DNA of 64,000 nucleotides from positions 2,872,200 through 2,936,199 of the forward strand of contig NC_048562.1 of the NCBI RefSeq assembly GCF_902806685.2, written 5' to 3'. The notes under the pieces are model-generated. The model worked only from the letters and a program-made list of their open reading frames with translations. It was not told the origin of the DNA and made no database searches. The translations under genes and the position numbers were made by a program. This document shows positions 1 to 10,862 of the stretch, piece after piece. This DNA is from Maniola hyperantus (taxonomy: Eukaryota > Arthropoda > Insecta > Lepidoptera > Nymphalidae). Each line of letters starts with the position of its first letter. Position 1 is the first letter of the stretch.

Positions 1-240
1 CACTTTTGTAAAAAATTTACAAAAGTGACTAGAATATTATTGCTATTGTACTTCTGACAGGCGTCGAATTTTTTCATACTTTGGTTAGGTAGGTTCAACG
101 CCTTACATAATTTGATAGCAATTTTAAATTTCAACGTTTTACAAAATTTCGTAAGTGAGAAAAAATAACATTGCCATCATAATTCTGACAGGCGTCGAAT
201 TTTTTCATACTCTGATTAGAATTTTTTTTTCAAATTCAAA
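1..240 (+). repeat. 5' leader of BEL/Pao element with 130-bp duplication
   Basis: Untranslated sequence ahead of the retrotransposon frame. Two related units of about 130 bp stand in tandem. Each has an A/T-rich part with TTTACAAAA-like words and then the same word, GACAGGCGTCGAATTTTTTC, near 57-76 and 187-206. No complete 5' LTR can be delimited, because the window begins inside the element or its flank. I infer leader sequence from its position directly before the ATG at 241. Confidence 0.5.
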
Positions 241-3200
241 ATGAGTGAACAAAAACAATTAAAACAGTTAATTAAAAAACGAGCTTTTATTAAAGGGAAG
301 CTTACAAACTTCAGTACTTATTTAAAATATCTTAAACAATGTGAGGAAACAGATCCTATTCAAATTCAAATCGAACTTCAATTGCGGTTAGAAAAGTTAG
401 AAGCTTTATACGATGAATTTGATAGTTTTCAGAACGAGATAGAGGAGATATCTGAAGCGATCGAGGATGAATGCAAAGAGCGTCAAACATTTGAGACGCT
501 ATACTATTCGCTCGTGTCTTCCGGTCGAGCTTTGATCGCGAGCCATCGTAAACTATCGATGCCGTCCCATGACTCCATGGTTGCGACAGACGCCGAGGAT
601 TCTTCAGATATAAACAAACGTAAGGTTGTTAAGCTACCTAAAATAGATTTGCCACATTTTAATGGCGACTATCATCACTGGCTCGGTTTCAGGGATACAT
701 TCAATTCTTTAATTCATTCTGACGAAAGTATTGACCCGATTAGTAAATTTCATTATCTGCGCGCTTCACTTAAAGGAAATGCTGCGTCAACTATATCAGG
801 ATTGGATTTTTGTGCAGACAATTATCAATCAGCATGGAAAATCTTATGCGATCGATATGATAATAAGCGACTTCTTGAAAATCATCATTTGAATTCGCTT
901 TTAAAGATAAATTCTCTACAAAAAGAGTCAAGTGCAGACTTGCGTAATTTAGTAGATGCAATAAATAAAAATCTGAGAGCTTTAGCCAATTTAGGTCATT
1001 CAGTTCAACATTGGGACATTTTAATTATTCACATTATGTCTTGTAAATTAGACAGTGTTACCAACAGAGAATGGGAAACTCATAGGAACAAATTAAAGGA
1101 TTCTCCAACCTTAGATATTTTTTTAAAATTTATTTCCAATAGGGCTAATGTTTTGGAGACTCTTGACACTACTAAACAGGATACCATAAAGCAGGATAAT
1201 ATTAAACATATTGTGGTGAATAATAAACCTAAAAGTCTTCTTGCTTCTACGAGTAAAACTAAATCAAATTCGTGTCCACTATGCAATCAAGAGCATTGTC
1301 TATATAAGTGCGAATCTTTTAGACTCCTACCAGTAGAATGTCGAATTCAGAAAGCTCTAGAATTTAAAGTTTGCATGAAATGCCTTCGATTTGGCCATTC
1401 AAAAAATAAATGTAGATTTTCTAATTGCAAATACTGTTCAAAAAAGCACAGCACATTATTACATTCAGAATCCATTACTCCTCCTGCTGTCACTGAAAAC
1501 GTAGCCTTATCAGCCAATAATCAATCACATGACTCCTCGTTTACAACTTCAACTGTTTTACTTTCCACAGCCTTGGTTAAGGTACTTGATAGCAACGGGC
1601 AGTCGCATGCTGCCAGAATCTTGCTAGACAATGGGAGTACTACCAATTTTGTAACGAAAGACTTTTGCAGAAAGCTGAATCTCAATACGGTTTCAGCCAA
1701 ATATAAAGTAACTGGTATAAATAATCAAGCTCTGTGTGGTACAGAGTCTTGTTCAGTTACATTCGAGTCTTATATTGGTTGTTTTAGGACAGGTATTGAT
1801 TGTATTGTTCTGCCAATCATTACCACTCCACAACCATCGACAAACATTAAATTGCAAGATTTACAAATACCCTCAGGAATTTGCTTAGCAGATCCGTCAT
1901 TCCATATTCCATCCACTATAGATATTTTAGTAGGAGCTGATATATTTTGGAGTGTAATCGGCACCAATCGCATCTGTCTCGGTAAAAATAAACCTACTCT
2001 TTTTGAAACACAGTTAGGATGGATTGTCTCTGGTACAGTGCGAACTAATAGTAAGAACGATAACATATGTATGTTAAGCAGTTCCTTAGATTTTGATCTG
2101 TCACGCTTCTGGGAGTTAGATTCCATATCTTCTAAGCATAATTCAACCCCAGAAGAACGAGCGTGTGAGGAACATTTCATGAAGACCACTAAACGCAAAC
2201 CTGATGGACGTTTTATTATCTCATTGCCTCTGAAGGAATCTCCCGAAGTTTTAGGAGATTCGTATCAAATGGCTAAGAGCAGATTTCTATCTTTGGAACG
2301 CAAGTTGGCGAGAGATTCCAACATGAGACAACTTTATGTGGAATTCATGAAAGAATATCTGACCCTCGATCACATGACAGAACAAAAAACTCTTAACAAT
2401 AAAGCTTGTTATTTACCTCATCATGGTGTCTTAAAAGAATCCCGCACAACCACAAAGCTCCGCGTCGTTTACGATGCGTCCGCAGCTACCAAGTCTGGAA
2501 AGGCGCTAAACGACATTCTAAGAGTTGGGCCAACAGTACAAGACGATTTACTGTCTATACTGCTGCGTTTCAGACAACATAAGTACGTCGTTACTGCGGA
2601 TGTAGAGAAGATGTACCGCCAAACGGAAATTTTCGAACATCAACGCGCACTTCAACAAATTTTGTGGAGATTCGATCCCTCTCATCCTCTTAAAAGCTAC
2701 CAGCTTAATACTGTTACTTATGGCACAGCTTCAGCGCCTTATTTAGCCACAAGATGTCTTCTTCAATTAAGTCATGAGGCAAAGGATCCAAATGTTAAAC
2801 GTGCGATTCGTCATGATTTTTACGTTGATGACTTTCTGTCTGGTCATACAACTATAGAAGACACTGTATCTTTATGTCGTGGAGTAATGAGCGCTTTGTC
2901 ATCCGCTCAATTAAATCTGCGTAAGTGGTACTCTAACCATCAAGATATTCTGCAAGCAATTTCTGGTGAGGCAAAGATATCGGGATCAGTAGATCTCAGC
3001 AGTGACAACCTCTCTAAAACATTTGGGTTAAATTGGAAATGTTCGATGGATGCTTTATTGTTTTCCATTGACATTCCTTCAAATGTCACTGTTAATAAAC
3101 GGCATATTTTATCAACAATTGCACAAGTTTTTGACCCGCTCGGTCTAGTTTCACCCTGTATTGTGGAAGCAAAAATCATAATGCAGCAATTGTGGATAAA

Positions 3201-4692
3201 TAAGTGTGGTTGGGATGACTCAGTTCCTACACACATAAGACAGGCCTGGTTTGAATTTGCTAATTCATTACCACAATTAAATACAATACATATTCCCAGA
3301 TGCGTTACCTCAAATTCACCCATTGATATGCAGCTTCATATATTTACAGACGCATCGGAGAAGGCTTACGGCGCATGCATTTATATAAGATGTTTAGACA
3401 ATGATGGTACAGTAACAACTCATTTGTTAGCATCCAAAAGTAAGGTAGCTCCAATAAAAACCATTTCTATTCCCCGATTGGAGCTTTCGAGTGCACTACT
3501 TGGAACGAGATTAGGCATAAAAGTATTAAATTCATTGACACTTCAATTTAGTAAGTGCATTTTGTGGTCTGACTCCACCATTGTCTTGGGCTGGCTGGGC
3601 TCTTCTCCAACTCACTTGAAGCCCTTCGTTCGGCATCGAGTGTCTGAAATACAGGAAAGTTTCGCAGATCATGAGTGGCGTTACGTTCCTTCCAAAGAAA
3701 ACCCGGCAGATCTCGCTTCTCGAGGTTTAAAGGCTGACGCTCTTGGTAAATCGTCGTTGTGGTGGTCAGGACCGTCTTTTTTAAAGTCTGATCAAATTAA
3801 TTGGCCAGAAAAACCTAAGCAGGAAATACAAGTTTCTGACTTGCCAGAAACTGTAGTCAAATGTTTTCATACTACTGATGAAATAAACTTATTTTCTAAA
3901 TTGATTAGTAATTGTTCGTCATTGTCAAAAGTACAACGCGTTACTGCACTTATTTTTAGATTCATCAACATTTGTCGCAACAGATTTAAAAGGGTTATCG
4001 GCAATATAACAACGATTGAGTCTAACGTCCGTAGCCAGCATTCACCGGCAGACACGATCGAAGAGGGTATTCATTTCTCTTTTATTCCTGCGTATATCCT
4101 ATATTTTGGGGACATTTGGGAAAGCGCGGTAAAGTCCGTTAAACGCCATTTAAGACGAGTTCTCGGTTTAACTTATTTGGACTATGAAGAAATGAACACC
4201 TTGTTGATACAGATAGAAGCAATTTTAAACTCCCGTCCAATTACTCCATTATCCGACGATCCTTCTGATCTTTACCCACTCACTCCAGCACACTTTCTAA
4301 TTGGGCGATCTCTGCTTTTTGCACCACAAACTCAAATCTCATGCAGCAGAATTTCATCCCTGGCGAGGTTTCATCGCATCGAGTTGTTAAAGCAACACTT
4401 CTGGGGCCGGTTTTCAAATGAATATATTACATTGCTGCAGCAAAAGACCAAGTGGTTGCAGTCACAAAGACACCTTAAAGAAGGAGATCTTGTTGTCATA
4501 AAAGAAAAGACAAGCCCCCCGTTAATGTGGCTACTAGGAAGAATTGTCCACGTGCTGCCAGGCGGAGACGGTGTTGCGAGGGTCGCCGATATAAAAACTA
4601 AAAAGGGGATCATTCGACGAGCGTTCAACAACATTTGCCCCTTGCCAACCAGTCTTGAAGATACTTCAACGCCGGGAGTATGTTCAGGATAG
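241..4692 (+). CDS. BEL/Pao retrotransposon Gag-Pol polyprotein, integrase core missing
   Basis: One open frame of 1483 residues. Domains in order: an N-terminal coiled Gag-like region (about 1-340); Cys/His zinc-knuckle motifs (about 344-410); a retropepsin-like segment with D463-N464-G465; reverse transcriptase (about 650-900) with YVDD at 861-864; a Pao-type RNase H region with FTDAS around D1037 and a later SDSTIVLGW motif; and only the C-terminal end of integrase (IWESAVKSVKRH, then ILNSRP). The order Gag, protease, RT, RNase H, integrase is that of BEL/Pao elements. The expected zinc-binding and first catalytic parts of integrase are absent between about residues 1240 and 1285, with the frame preserved, and the protein is shorter than full-length family members. 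The protease motif is normally D-S/T-G. There is no envelope-like frame. Probably a non-autonomous or decaying insertion in an intron. Confidence 0.93.
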   Translation: MSEQKQLKQLIKKRAFIKGKLTNFSTYLKYLKQCEETDPIQIQIELQLRLEKLEALYDEFDSFQNEIEEISEAIEDECKERQTFETLYYSLVSSGRALIASHRKLSMPSHDSMVATDAEDSSDINKRKVVKLPKIDLPHFNGDYHHWLGFRDTFNSLIHSDESIDPISKFHYLRASLKGNAASTISGLDFCADNYQSAWKILCDRYDNKRLLENHHLNSLLKINSLQKESSADLRNLVDAINKNLRALANLGHSVQHWDILIIHIMSCKLDSVTNREWETHRNKLKDSPTLDIFLKFISNRANVLETLDTTKQDTIKQDNIKHIVVNNKPKSLLASTSKTKSNSCPLCNQEHCLYKCESFRLLPVECRIQKALEFKVCMKCLRFGHSKNKCRFSNCKYCSKKHSTLLHSESITPPAVTENVALSANNQSHDSSFTTSTVLLSTALVKVLDSNGQSHAARILLDNGSTTNFVTKDFCRKLNLNTVSAKYKVTGINNQALCGTESCSVTFESYIGCFRTGIDCIVLPIITTPQPSTNIKLQDLQIPSGICLADPSFHIPSTIDILVGADIFWSVIGTNRICLGKNKPTLFETQLGWIVSGTVRTNSKNDNICMLSSSLDFDLSRFWELDSISSKHNSTPEERACEEHFMKTTKRKPDGRFIISLPLKESPEVLGDSYQMAKSRFLSLERKLARDSNMRQLYVEFMKEYLTLDHMTEQKTLNNKACYLPHHGVLKESRTTTKLRVVYDASAATKSGKALNDILRVGPTVQDDLLSILLRFRQHKYVVTADVEKMYRQTEIFEHQRALQQILWRFDPSHPLKSYQLNTVTYGTASAPYLATRCLLQLSHEAKDPNVKRAIRHDFYVDDFLSGHTTIEDTVSLCRGVMSALSSAQLNLRKWYSNHQDILQAISGEAKISGSVDLSSDNLSKTFGLNWKCSMDALLFSIDIPSNVTVNKRHILSTIAQVFDPLGLVSPCIVEAKIIMQQLWINKCGWDDSVPTHIRQAWFEFANSLPQLNTIHIPRCVTSNSPIDMQLHIFTDASEKAYGACIYIRCLDNDGTVTTHLLASKSKVAPIKTISIPRLELSSALLGTRLGIKVLNSLTLQFSKCILWSDSTIVLGWLGSSPTHLKPFVRHRVSEIQESFADHEWRYVPSKENPADLASRGLKADALGKSSLWWSGPSFLKSDQINWPEKPKQEIQVSDLPETVVKCFHTTDEINLFSKLISNCSSLSKVQRVTALIFRFINICRNRFKRVIGNITTIESNVRSQHSPADTIEEGIHFSFIPAYILYFGDIWESAVKSVKRHLRRVLGLTYLDYEEMNTLLIQIEAILNSRPITPLSDDPSDLYPLTPAHFLIGRSLLFAPQTQISCSRISSLARFHRIELLKQHFWGRFSNEYITLLQQKTKWLQSQRHLKEGDLVVIKEKTSPPLMWLLGRIVHVLPGGDGVARVADIKTKKGIIRRAFNNICPLPTSLEDTSTPGVCSG

Positions 4693-4800
4693 CCGCGGTT
4701 ATCCGGCCGCGATGAGAAGGTCGCGCGTCGGCAACGGCTCGCGTGTTACGCGACCGCGCACAACTAGCGGGCCACACACTTTCATACACGCGATTTAAAG
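4681..4800 (+). repeat. Truncated 3' LTR of the BEL/Pao element
   Basis: The sequence TGTTCAGGATAGCCGCGG starts at 4681, and its in-frame TAG ends the polyprotein, so the stop lies inside the LTR. The tract is markedly GC-richer than its surroundings. It runs only about 120 bp before LINE sequence begins near 4800, so the LTR is incomplete. No matching 5' LTR lies in the window. The boundary is approximate. Confidence 0.6.
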
Positions 4801-5675
4801 TGACCATGTCAGACGACTGCGATCTTTATGCGGACGACCTCAAATTGTATAACACAATTAATAATGTCTGTGATGCCATTAATATGCAACAGGATATAAA
4901 TAGACTTTCAGTGTGGTGTGATAATAATAATTTAAAATTGAATTGCTTAAAATGTTATAGTATAACGTTTAGTAGGAAAGTAAACAATATTCACTTTGAC
5001 TACAGCATAGATGGCAAGAATTTAGAAAACGTTAGACAAATAAGTGACCTTGGGATCATAATCGATCATAAACTCAGCTTTATACCACATACGGATTACG
5101 TTATCAAAAAGGCACTTAAATTATTAGGTTTTATTATTCGAAATACCAGAGAATTTAAAAAGTCATCAACGAAACTAACGCTTTTTAACTCATTGATCCG
5201 AAGTAGACTCGAGTATTGCTCTGTGGCCTGGAATCCGTACTACCAAGTGCATAAGGATAGGATAGAGAGGGTGCAAAAGAAATTTTTACGGCACGTAGCT
5301 TACAAAGAAAATATTTTGAAGGAAATTAATAATTATAATGATCTTTTAAAACGCTATAAAACCCTTTCACTATCCAATCGCAGAGAAATGATGGATCTTT
5401 GTTTTTTGCACAAGATTATAAATGGGGATATTGATTGTCCAAATTTATTAAATAGAATACGACTGTCAATACCAAAGCAAAACGCAAGATCGCTTATAAA
5501 GAGCAAGCAAACATTTAGGGCCAGAATATGTAAAAGTAACCTTGGTAGTGCTGCTCCTCTTAATAGAATTGTCATATCCTATAACAATGTGTTCAGAAAA
5601 GCTAACCTGGATATTTTTCAACACTCCGCTTCATTATTTAAAAGCAAAATTAAAAACCACCTAATGAATCTTTAA
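4801..5675 (+). pseudogene. 5'-truncated jockey/CR1-like LINE reverse transcriptase
   Basis: An open frame runs from 4743 to 5675, but LINE-like protein starts only near 4805. It opens almost at the catalytic YADD motif (about 4827-4838) and continues with palm and thumb features of jockey/CR1-type reverse transcriptases: a DINRLSVWC-like helix, ISDLGIIID, LIRSRLEYCSVAWNP and IERVQKKFLRH. The endonuclease and the N-terminal half of RT are absent, as expected for 5' truncation during target-primed insertion. It abuts the BEL LTR in the same orientation, so the frame's first twenty residues come from LTR sequence. A dead copy, but with no internal stop after the junction. Confidence 0.85.
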
Positions 5676-6003
5676 ATATTCTATAGTAAGTCTGCTATAG
5701 AATATTTAAAGATTCATTTTGAAATTGTAGGGTAGGTACTATTGTTAGTCTTAATTGTAGTTTTTATTGTTAGTTGTAAGAATCATCGTAGTTTTAACTT
5801 ATTTAGTAATTAATTTAATTGTTATAGATTTTAGGTACGTAAAGAATGTCTTAGTTTAAGTTTTACTATTTAGAAGTTCTAGTTAAGCATGTTGAGTTAG
5901 CCTGTAAGTGAGTATACATTGATAGTCCTAAGTTTATATAAGTCGTCATAATTAGTTTTCTTTGTATACCGTTGGCTTCCTATTAAATAAAATAAAATAA
6001 AGA
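5676..6003 (+). repeat. 3' UTR and tail of the LINE
   Basis: AT-rich sequence after the LINE stop codon. It begins with the distal arm of a perfect hairpin (5663-5718) and ends near 5985-6003 in an AATAAAATAAAATAAA run that looks like the element's 3' tail. No gene is visible. Confidence 0.55.
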
Positions 6004-6169
6004 CTGTGTAACTAATAATTGTTCTCTTCACTAATAAATTACTTATAACGTGGAATACAGTGCATTATTATTTTGGACGCCGAGATATCCCTCAAGAATA
6101 CGTGTAGGGCACTTGGCTCCGCTACCCCACTTGATAAAGTAAGAACTTTGAAAATTGTTAACACTAATT

Positions 6170-6605
6170 ACCTATTTGTTCATGACCACAATTTTTTGTG
6201 TGATGTAACCACAAATTCACGGTTTTCAGATTGTTCCCCTTATGTTTGCTATAAGACCTATCTACCTGCCAAATTTTATGATTCTAGGTCAACGGGAAGT
6301 ACCCTGTAAGTTTCTTGACAGACAGACAACAAAGTAATCCTATAAGGATTCTGTTTTTCCTTTTGAGGTACAGAACCTTAAAAAGGAACCCTTACAGGAT
6401 CACTTCATTGTATGTCTGTTGTGTCTATCAAGAAAAGGGAATCAAAACCTACAGGGTACTTCCCGTTGACCTAGAATCATAACCACAAATTTCATGGTTT
6501 CTGGATTTTTTCCTTTACTTGTAGTATAAGACCTACCTACCTGCCAAATTTCATGATTTTAGGTCAACGGGAAGTACCCTATACTTAGGTTTTCTTGGCA
6601 GACAT
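6170..6605. repeat. Rearranged family A repeat copies
   Basis: Three segments of the same dispersed repeat in alternating orientation: forward about 6170-6370, reverse about 6370-6485, forward again about 6480-6605. Marker words are CTACCTGCCAAATTT, GGTCAACGGGAAGTACC and TTTTTCCTTTTGAGGTAC. The same family recurs at 35.3, 43.1-43.5, 46.3-47.6 and 48.0-48.4 kb. Confidence 0.75.
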
Positions 6606-8100
6606 GACTATTCTATCCTAATTTTTCTTATTTTCATCAATACGTACCTACCTACTATAATATAAGACCAATATTTTAGCGTTTAGTTAGTACAGCCGGG
6701 ACAGATAGTATTTATAATAAGACCAATACTTTGAACTCTGTAGAGATACGTGTAGATCTCTGCCTTGACTGCAAGTATGGGTGTGAGTTCGTCGACAAGT
6801 TGCTGGAACAGTGGCAAAGATAGCCTGTAATTGTCCACAAATTCCCCTTCTGGGATGTGGCAGGGGCTTTCGGCAGCTGGGAACTCCTCATTCCCATTCT
6901 CAGCATGTATGGGTGAGCTAATTTCACAATTACAATTAGGTAGGTACTTAACAAGATAAAGTAAAAAGTTAAACAGCTAGGTACCTACTCTTAAGAAATA
7001 GGTAAGTAGATAGGTACCTAAATATAGCTACCCTGGGGTCTAATCAACTAAGTAAAACTCTCTCCAATGTATGAAATGAATAGATTTAATTGCAAAAAAC
7101 ACTCACCAAATATTTACACGGTTTAAACCTATGATGAAACAGAAAACTTACTTACTAAAACATAGCAATTAATTAAATAAAACTGTAACTAGGTTCCTAC
7201 CTAACTAATTAAACTGGCATGGCCAAATAAACAGAATTAATTGCATAGGTACCTACTTAATATTGTACTAACGAATCGATTGAGACCACATTTATCAAAA
7301 TCGGCTCAGTAGTTTAGGAACATAAGTACTTAAATACAAACATCTAGGTACAAAGACTGCTAAAATCATATCCTTACCTTTTTGCTTTGCCGTAATAATA
7401 ATAATATTAAAGCCCTTTATTTACTGAACTTAAAAATACTTAATAAAGTTTTAATAAGTACCTAGGTATCGTTCCTACCTACCTAGGTAGTAGATAGGTA
7501 TAACTAGTACAGTACATTCATTAATAACATAAATAAAAAATGCTTTATCATTATTATTGGTAGGTACTTAATAACATTGCCCTTGAAACCTGTTACATTA
7601 CTATTTCCTAAATATTTTAACATAAATGTACCTACCTACTTTTACTTATTAGTAAGTATATTTTTGCTATAATATGTAGTAATAATGCATACTTCTCTTT
7701 CTCGTTTATTTTATCTTCAGTATTTCTATATAAAAAATATAAGTACCTATTAGGTAGCTACTTTCCTTTAAGTATAACATTCTAGAATTTTAGTCTTTGA
7801 CAATGTTTTTTCTTAAATGATAGTAGATAGTTGGGTAGGTCCTTATAACATTCTATTAAATAATAAAAGATGTAAGTAGCTATTTTCATTCTTTTTGACT
7901 GGAATATGGAAACCAAGGTAAATTAAATTGTTGAATAAATGATCAAATTAAAAGTTGTAAATAATATTCATTCTTATGTAGGTACTTGTCTAGTGTAGTG
8001 TAGAATGCAAATAAACAATTCATTTTTACTAACTTATATTATTGATATTGTATCCAAGGAAGTAGGTTCTTTTAATAATAAAAATGTAGGTATGTAAGGT
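6606..8100. other. AT-rich sequence with dispersed TAGGTACCTACC words, no gene seen
   Basis: No exon with convincing coding content or splice context was found. The stretch is full of degenerate TAGGTA and GTACCTAC words, which also occur elsewhere in the window. It is probably intronic or intergenic. Confidence 0.5.
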
Positions 8101-8215
8101 TGTGTCTGCCAATCCGCAGTTGGCCAGCGTAGTGGACTATGGCCAGACTCTTCTCATACTGAGAGGAAACCTGTGCTCCGTGGTGAGCCGGCTATGAGTT
8201 GATCATGATGATGTT
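8100..8215 (+). repeat. Family G SINE, 3' fragment
   Basis: Contains the AATCCGCAGTTGGCCAGCGT word, a GAGAGGAAACCTGTGCTC-like word and a GATCATGATGATG end. These match the 3' parts of family G copies at 32.2, 41.2 and 60.1 kb. Confidence 0.7.
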
Positions 8216-8245
8216 TTAAGTAGGTAGTTAGGTATAGTCTATACA

Positions 8246-8349
8246 AAATGACTCCTCACGCACCATTTTAACTCTATGAGTCAACTTTCACCTCAAAGTG
8301 TGGACATGAAATTTGACACATAAAGTTAAAATGGCGCGTAAGGAGTTAA
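8246..8349. mobile_element. Short foldback MITE
   Basis: Terminal inverted repeats of about 28 bp: GACTCCTCACGCACCATTTT on the left and its imperfect reverse complement AAAATGGCGCGTAAGGAGTT on the right, around a roughly 50-bp centre. No coding capacity. Confidence 0.65.
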
Positions 8350-9084
8350 ATTTTATACCATTAAACCATTTAATGTTTATAATAAAGTAAGCTATTTTAC
8401 ATAACATAAAATACTACATTAAATAAACAAACAAAAATTTAATTACCTACAAAACTCAGGTACCTATTAGATTTGAGTAGGTAGGTACATACATAAGTAC
8501 CTACAACATAATTATACCTAAGCCAATTTAAACTTAAAACAATCTGTCTGTAATCAGTCGAGTTCTTTTCTAAGGTAATCAGTGAACAAATTACTTAAAT
8601 GCTAATTTGTATCGAGTAGATACCTAGGTAGATACCGTTTAGCTGTGCAGTACACCCTAGGCCCTAGGGTGTGAGGCCTCCTTTAGGTGTTTTCTGTGTC
8701 CATTTAACATACGGTACCTACCTAGTCAATCAAAACACCTATGAACTGTATTTACACTGAAGGTTATTGGTCTAACCTCTCAGGGTGACCAGCCGGATTG
8801 AGAGGCGTCGATACCTGGTGGTTTTCTAGCATGGAGCATCACTAAATTATTATCACTAGTTGTAGTTTAGCTAGGTACTTAGGTATGCAATGAATTATTA
8901 AGTACCTTTTATTGCAATAATAACGTAAATTTTTGTTTTAAAACACTTTTTGATAAAGAGCTGTGTTAATCAGTCAGTGCACTGTTGAGCCTTCGGCTTT
9001 GCCGTAGTCGATTAAAAAGGTACAAAATTTACCGCGGTGGAGTAGGAATTGGCTTAAAAAAGTTAGATAATTATATTTAAAACC

Positions 9085-9215
9085 TATATTAAGACCATTG
9101 TCATAGGTATCGAGTCACAGTTATTATTTGACATAAGCAATGGCCTCAAAAAAGTTACGCAATCGGACTTAGCTGTCAAATCTTATCAAATCATTCACTC
9201 AATGGTCTAATATAA
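9085..9215. mobile_element. Foldback MITE candidate
   Basis: The interval is bounded by TTAAGACCATTG and CAATGGTCTAATA, which are inverted relative to each other. The arms extend imperfectly inward. It lies in the non-coding region upstream of the first tou-like exon. Confidence 0.5.
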
Positions 9216-9750
9216 CCATCATGGCTTTGATGAGAACCATGTAATGGCTAAACAAATATGAACACCTTACACAATTCGAAATTGTCGTTTGACAGCTGAA
9301 ATCGTCCGTTTAAGTCATGAAATGATTACCATTTTCATGGTTCTTTTTTACGCAATCGCACCTCTGATCTGTCAAACACCATAATTTTAATTGTACGAGC
9401 TTCCAGGTATCATGCATCTTTAAATAATTCACGAAATAATACATTGTATCGATACAAATATTAGCAAAGCTAGCAAACAATAAAACAAATGTTGATTTTG
9501 ACATTAAACCGGACCTCTTGTGGCGCCCTCTAAGATCTGTTTTGCCTGTGGATCCCCATTGACACAAACTTTTGGAACAAACACGGAAAGGGTCTTCCAT
9601 GAGGATGTCCTTTTTTCGAAATTGTTATTTTATATGTTTTTTTTGTATGTGTTTCATAAAAAAATCGTGTCGTGATATACTGAATGTGTATGTTAAGAAT
9701 TTATGAAAGAAACTTTATGCTATGATTGATATTGGTATATTTGTTTTCAG

Positions 9751-9795
9751 ATTCAATAGTAGGACACCCATTTTGGAAGACCCTATAACACAGAG
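9751..9795 (+). CDS. tou: Candidate 45-nt microexon of the tou-like gene
   Basis: A pyrimidine-rich acceptor (TTGTTTTCAG) precedes 9751 and a GTAAAG donor follows 9795. Only one frame is open, reading FNSRTPILEDPITQ. Its entry and exit phases are compatible with the next exon at 12645: two bases here plus one base there make a Ser codon. I cannot tie the peptide to a named domain, so this rests on splice sites and phase. Confidence 0.5.
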
Positions 9796-10789
9796 GTAAA
9801 GCTTAGCGTACGACTGCGTGACCAAAGTGTGTTTTTTTTTTTAGAAACGATAAATATAATACAGGGTGTTGGGATATTTTAATTTTTTATAACTCGTAGT
9901 TTCGAATGCTTTCTTTTTACGGAAAAACAACTTTAGAACAAAAAAAGTCCGACTCGTACACTAAGGGTTCCGTACTATTGTACAAGAAATAACGCTTTTA
10001 TTTTTTTACTAGCTGACCCTGCGAACTTCGTTTCGCCTAACAGTCGATTCAAATTTTTTAATTTTTTTTAAAATATCAATTCACTATCAGAAATTCTAAA
10101 ATCCCCACGATTTAGGACTTCAGTACTTTGCAGCATCAGGATTGAGGAGTTAGGATCCGAAGTTCAGTGATGTAGCCTATGCTTGGTACCTAAAATAATT
10201 TTGCATCATCCGCAGTTCCTGAAACATTATAGTTTAGGAGTGCTGTACCCTACATCATCAGGGTTGAGGAGTTGAGACTTGAAGTCTGAGAATAAAGTCG
10301 TTGCTTGGTACCTACAATATGAATTCACTATGAACACTTCCTGAATCTTGATAACCCAGGCGGGCAGTAACCCTGCAGCATCAGGATTAAGGAGTTGAAT
10401 CCAGAATTTTTTATGTGACCACGACGTAAACTTTTTTTGTTGATTTAAAAAAAAATTTGCAAATCGGGCCAGAAACCTCGAAAAAATCGATGTAGAAAAA
10501 AGAACCACCTCCTTTTTGACAGTCGGTTAAAAACCGATGACCTTGAAATATTTACGGAACAATCTTTAAAATATCCCCTTTCTAACAAAAAAAGAATGAA
10601 TGAAATCGGACTACGCGTTAATGAATTACAACTCAGTATACATTTTAACTTTCGTCCCCTCTCCTACGGGAACCATGCCGAATTTCGGGATAAAAAGTAT
10701 CCTATATTCTTCCTCATAGTATGACCTCAAATCGTACCAAGTTTCATTGGAATCCATTCAGTAGTTTCAGCGTGATGCGCGGCCGTGAT

Positions 10790-10862
<73 letters not shown>

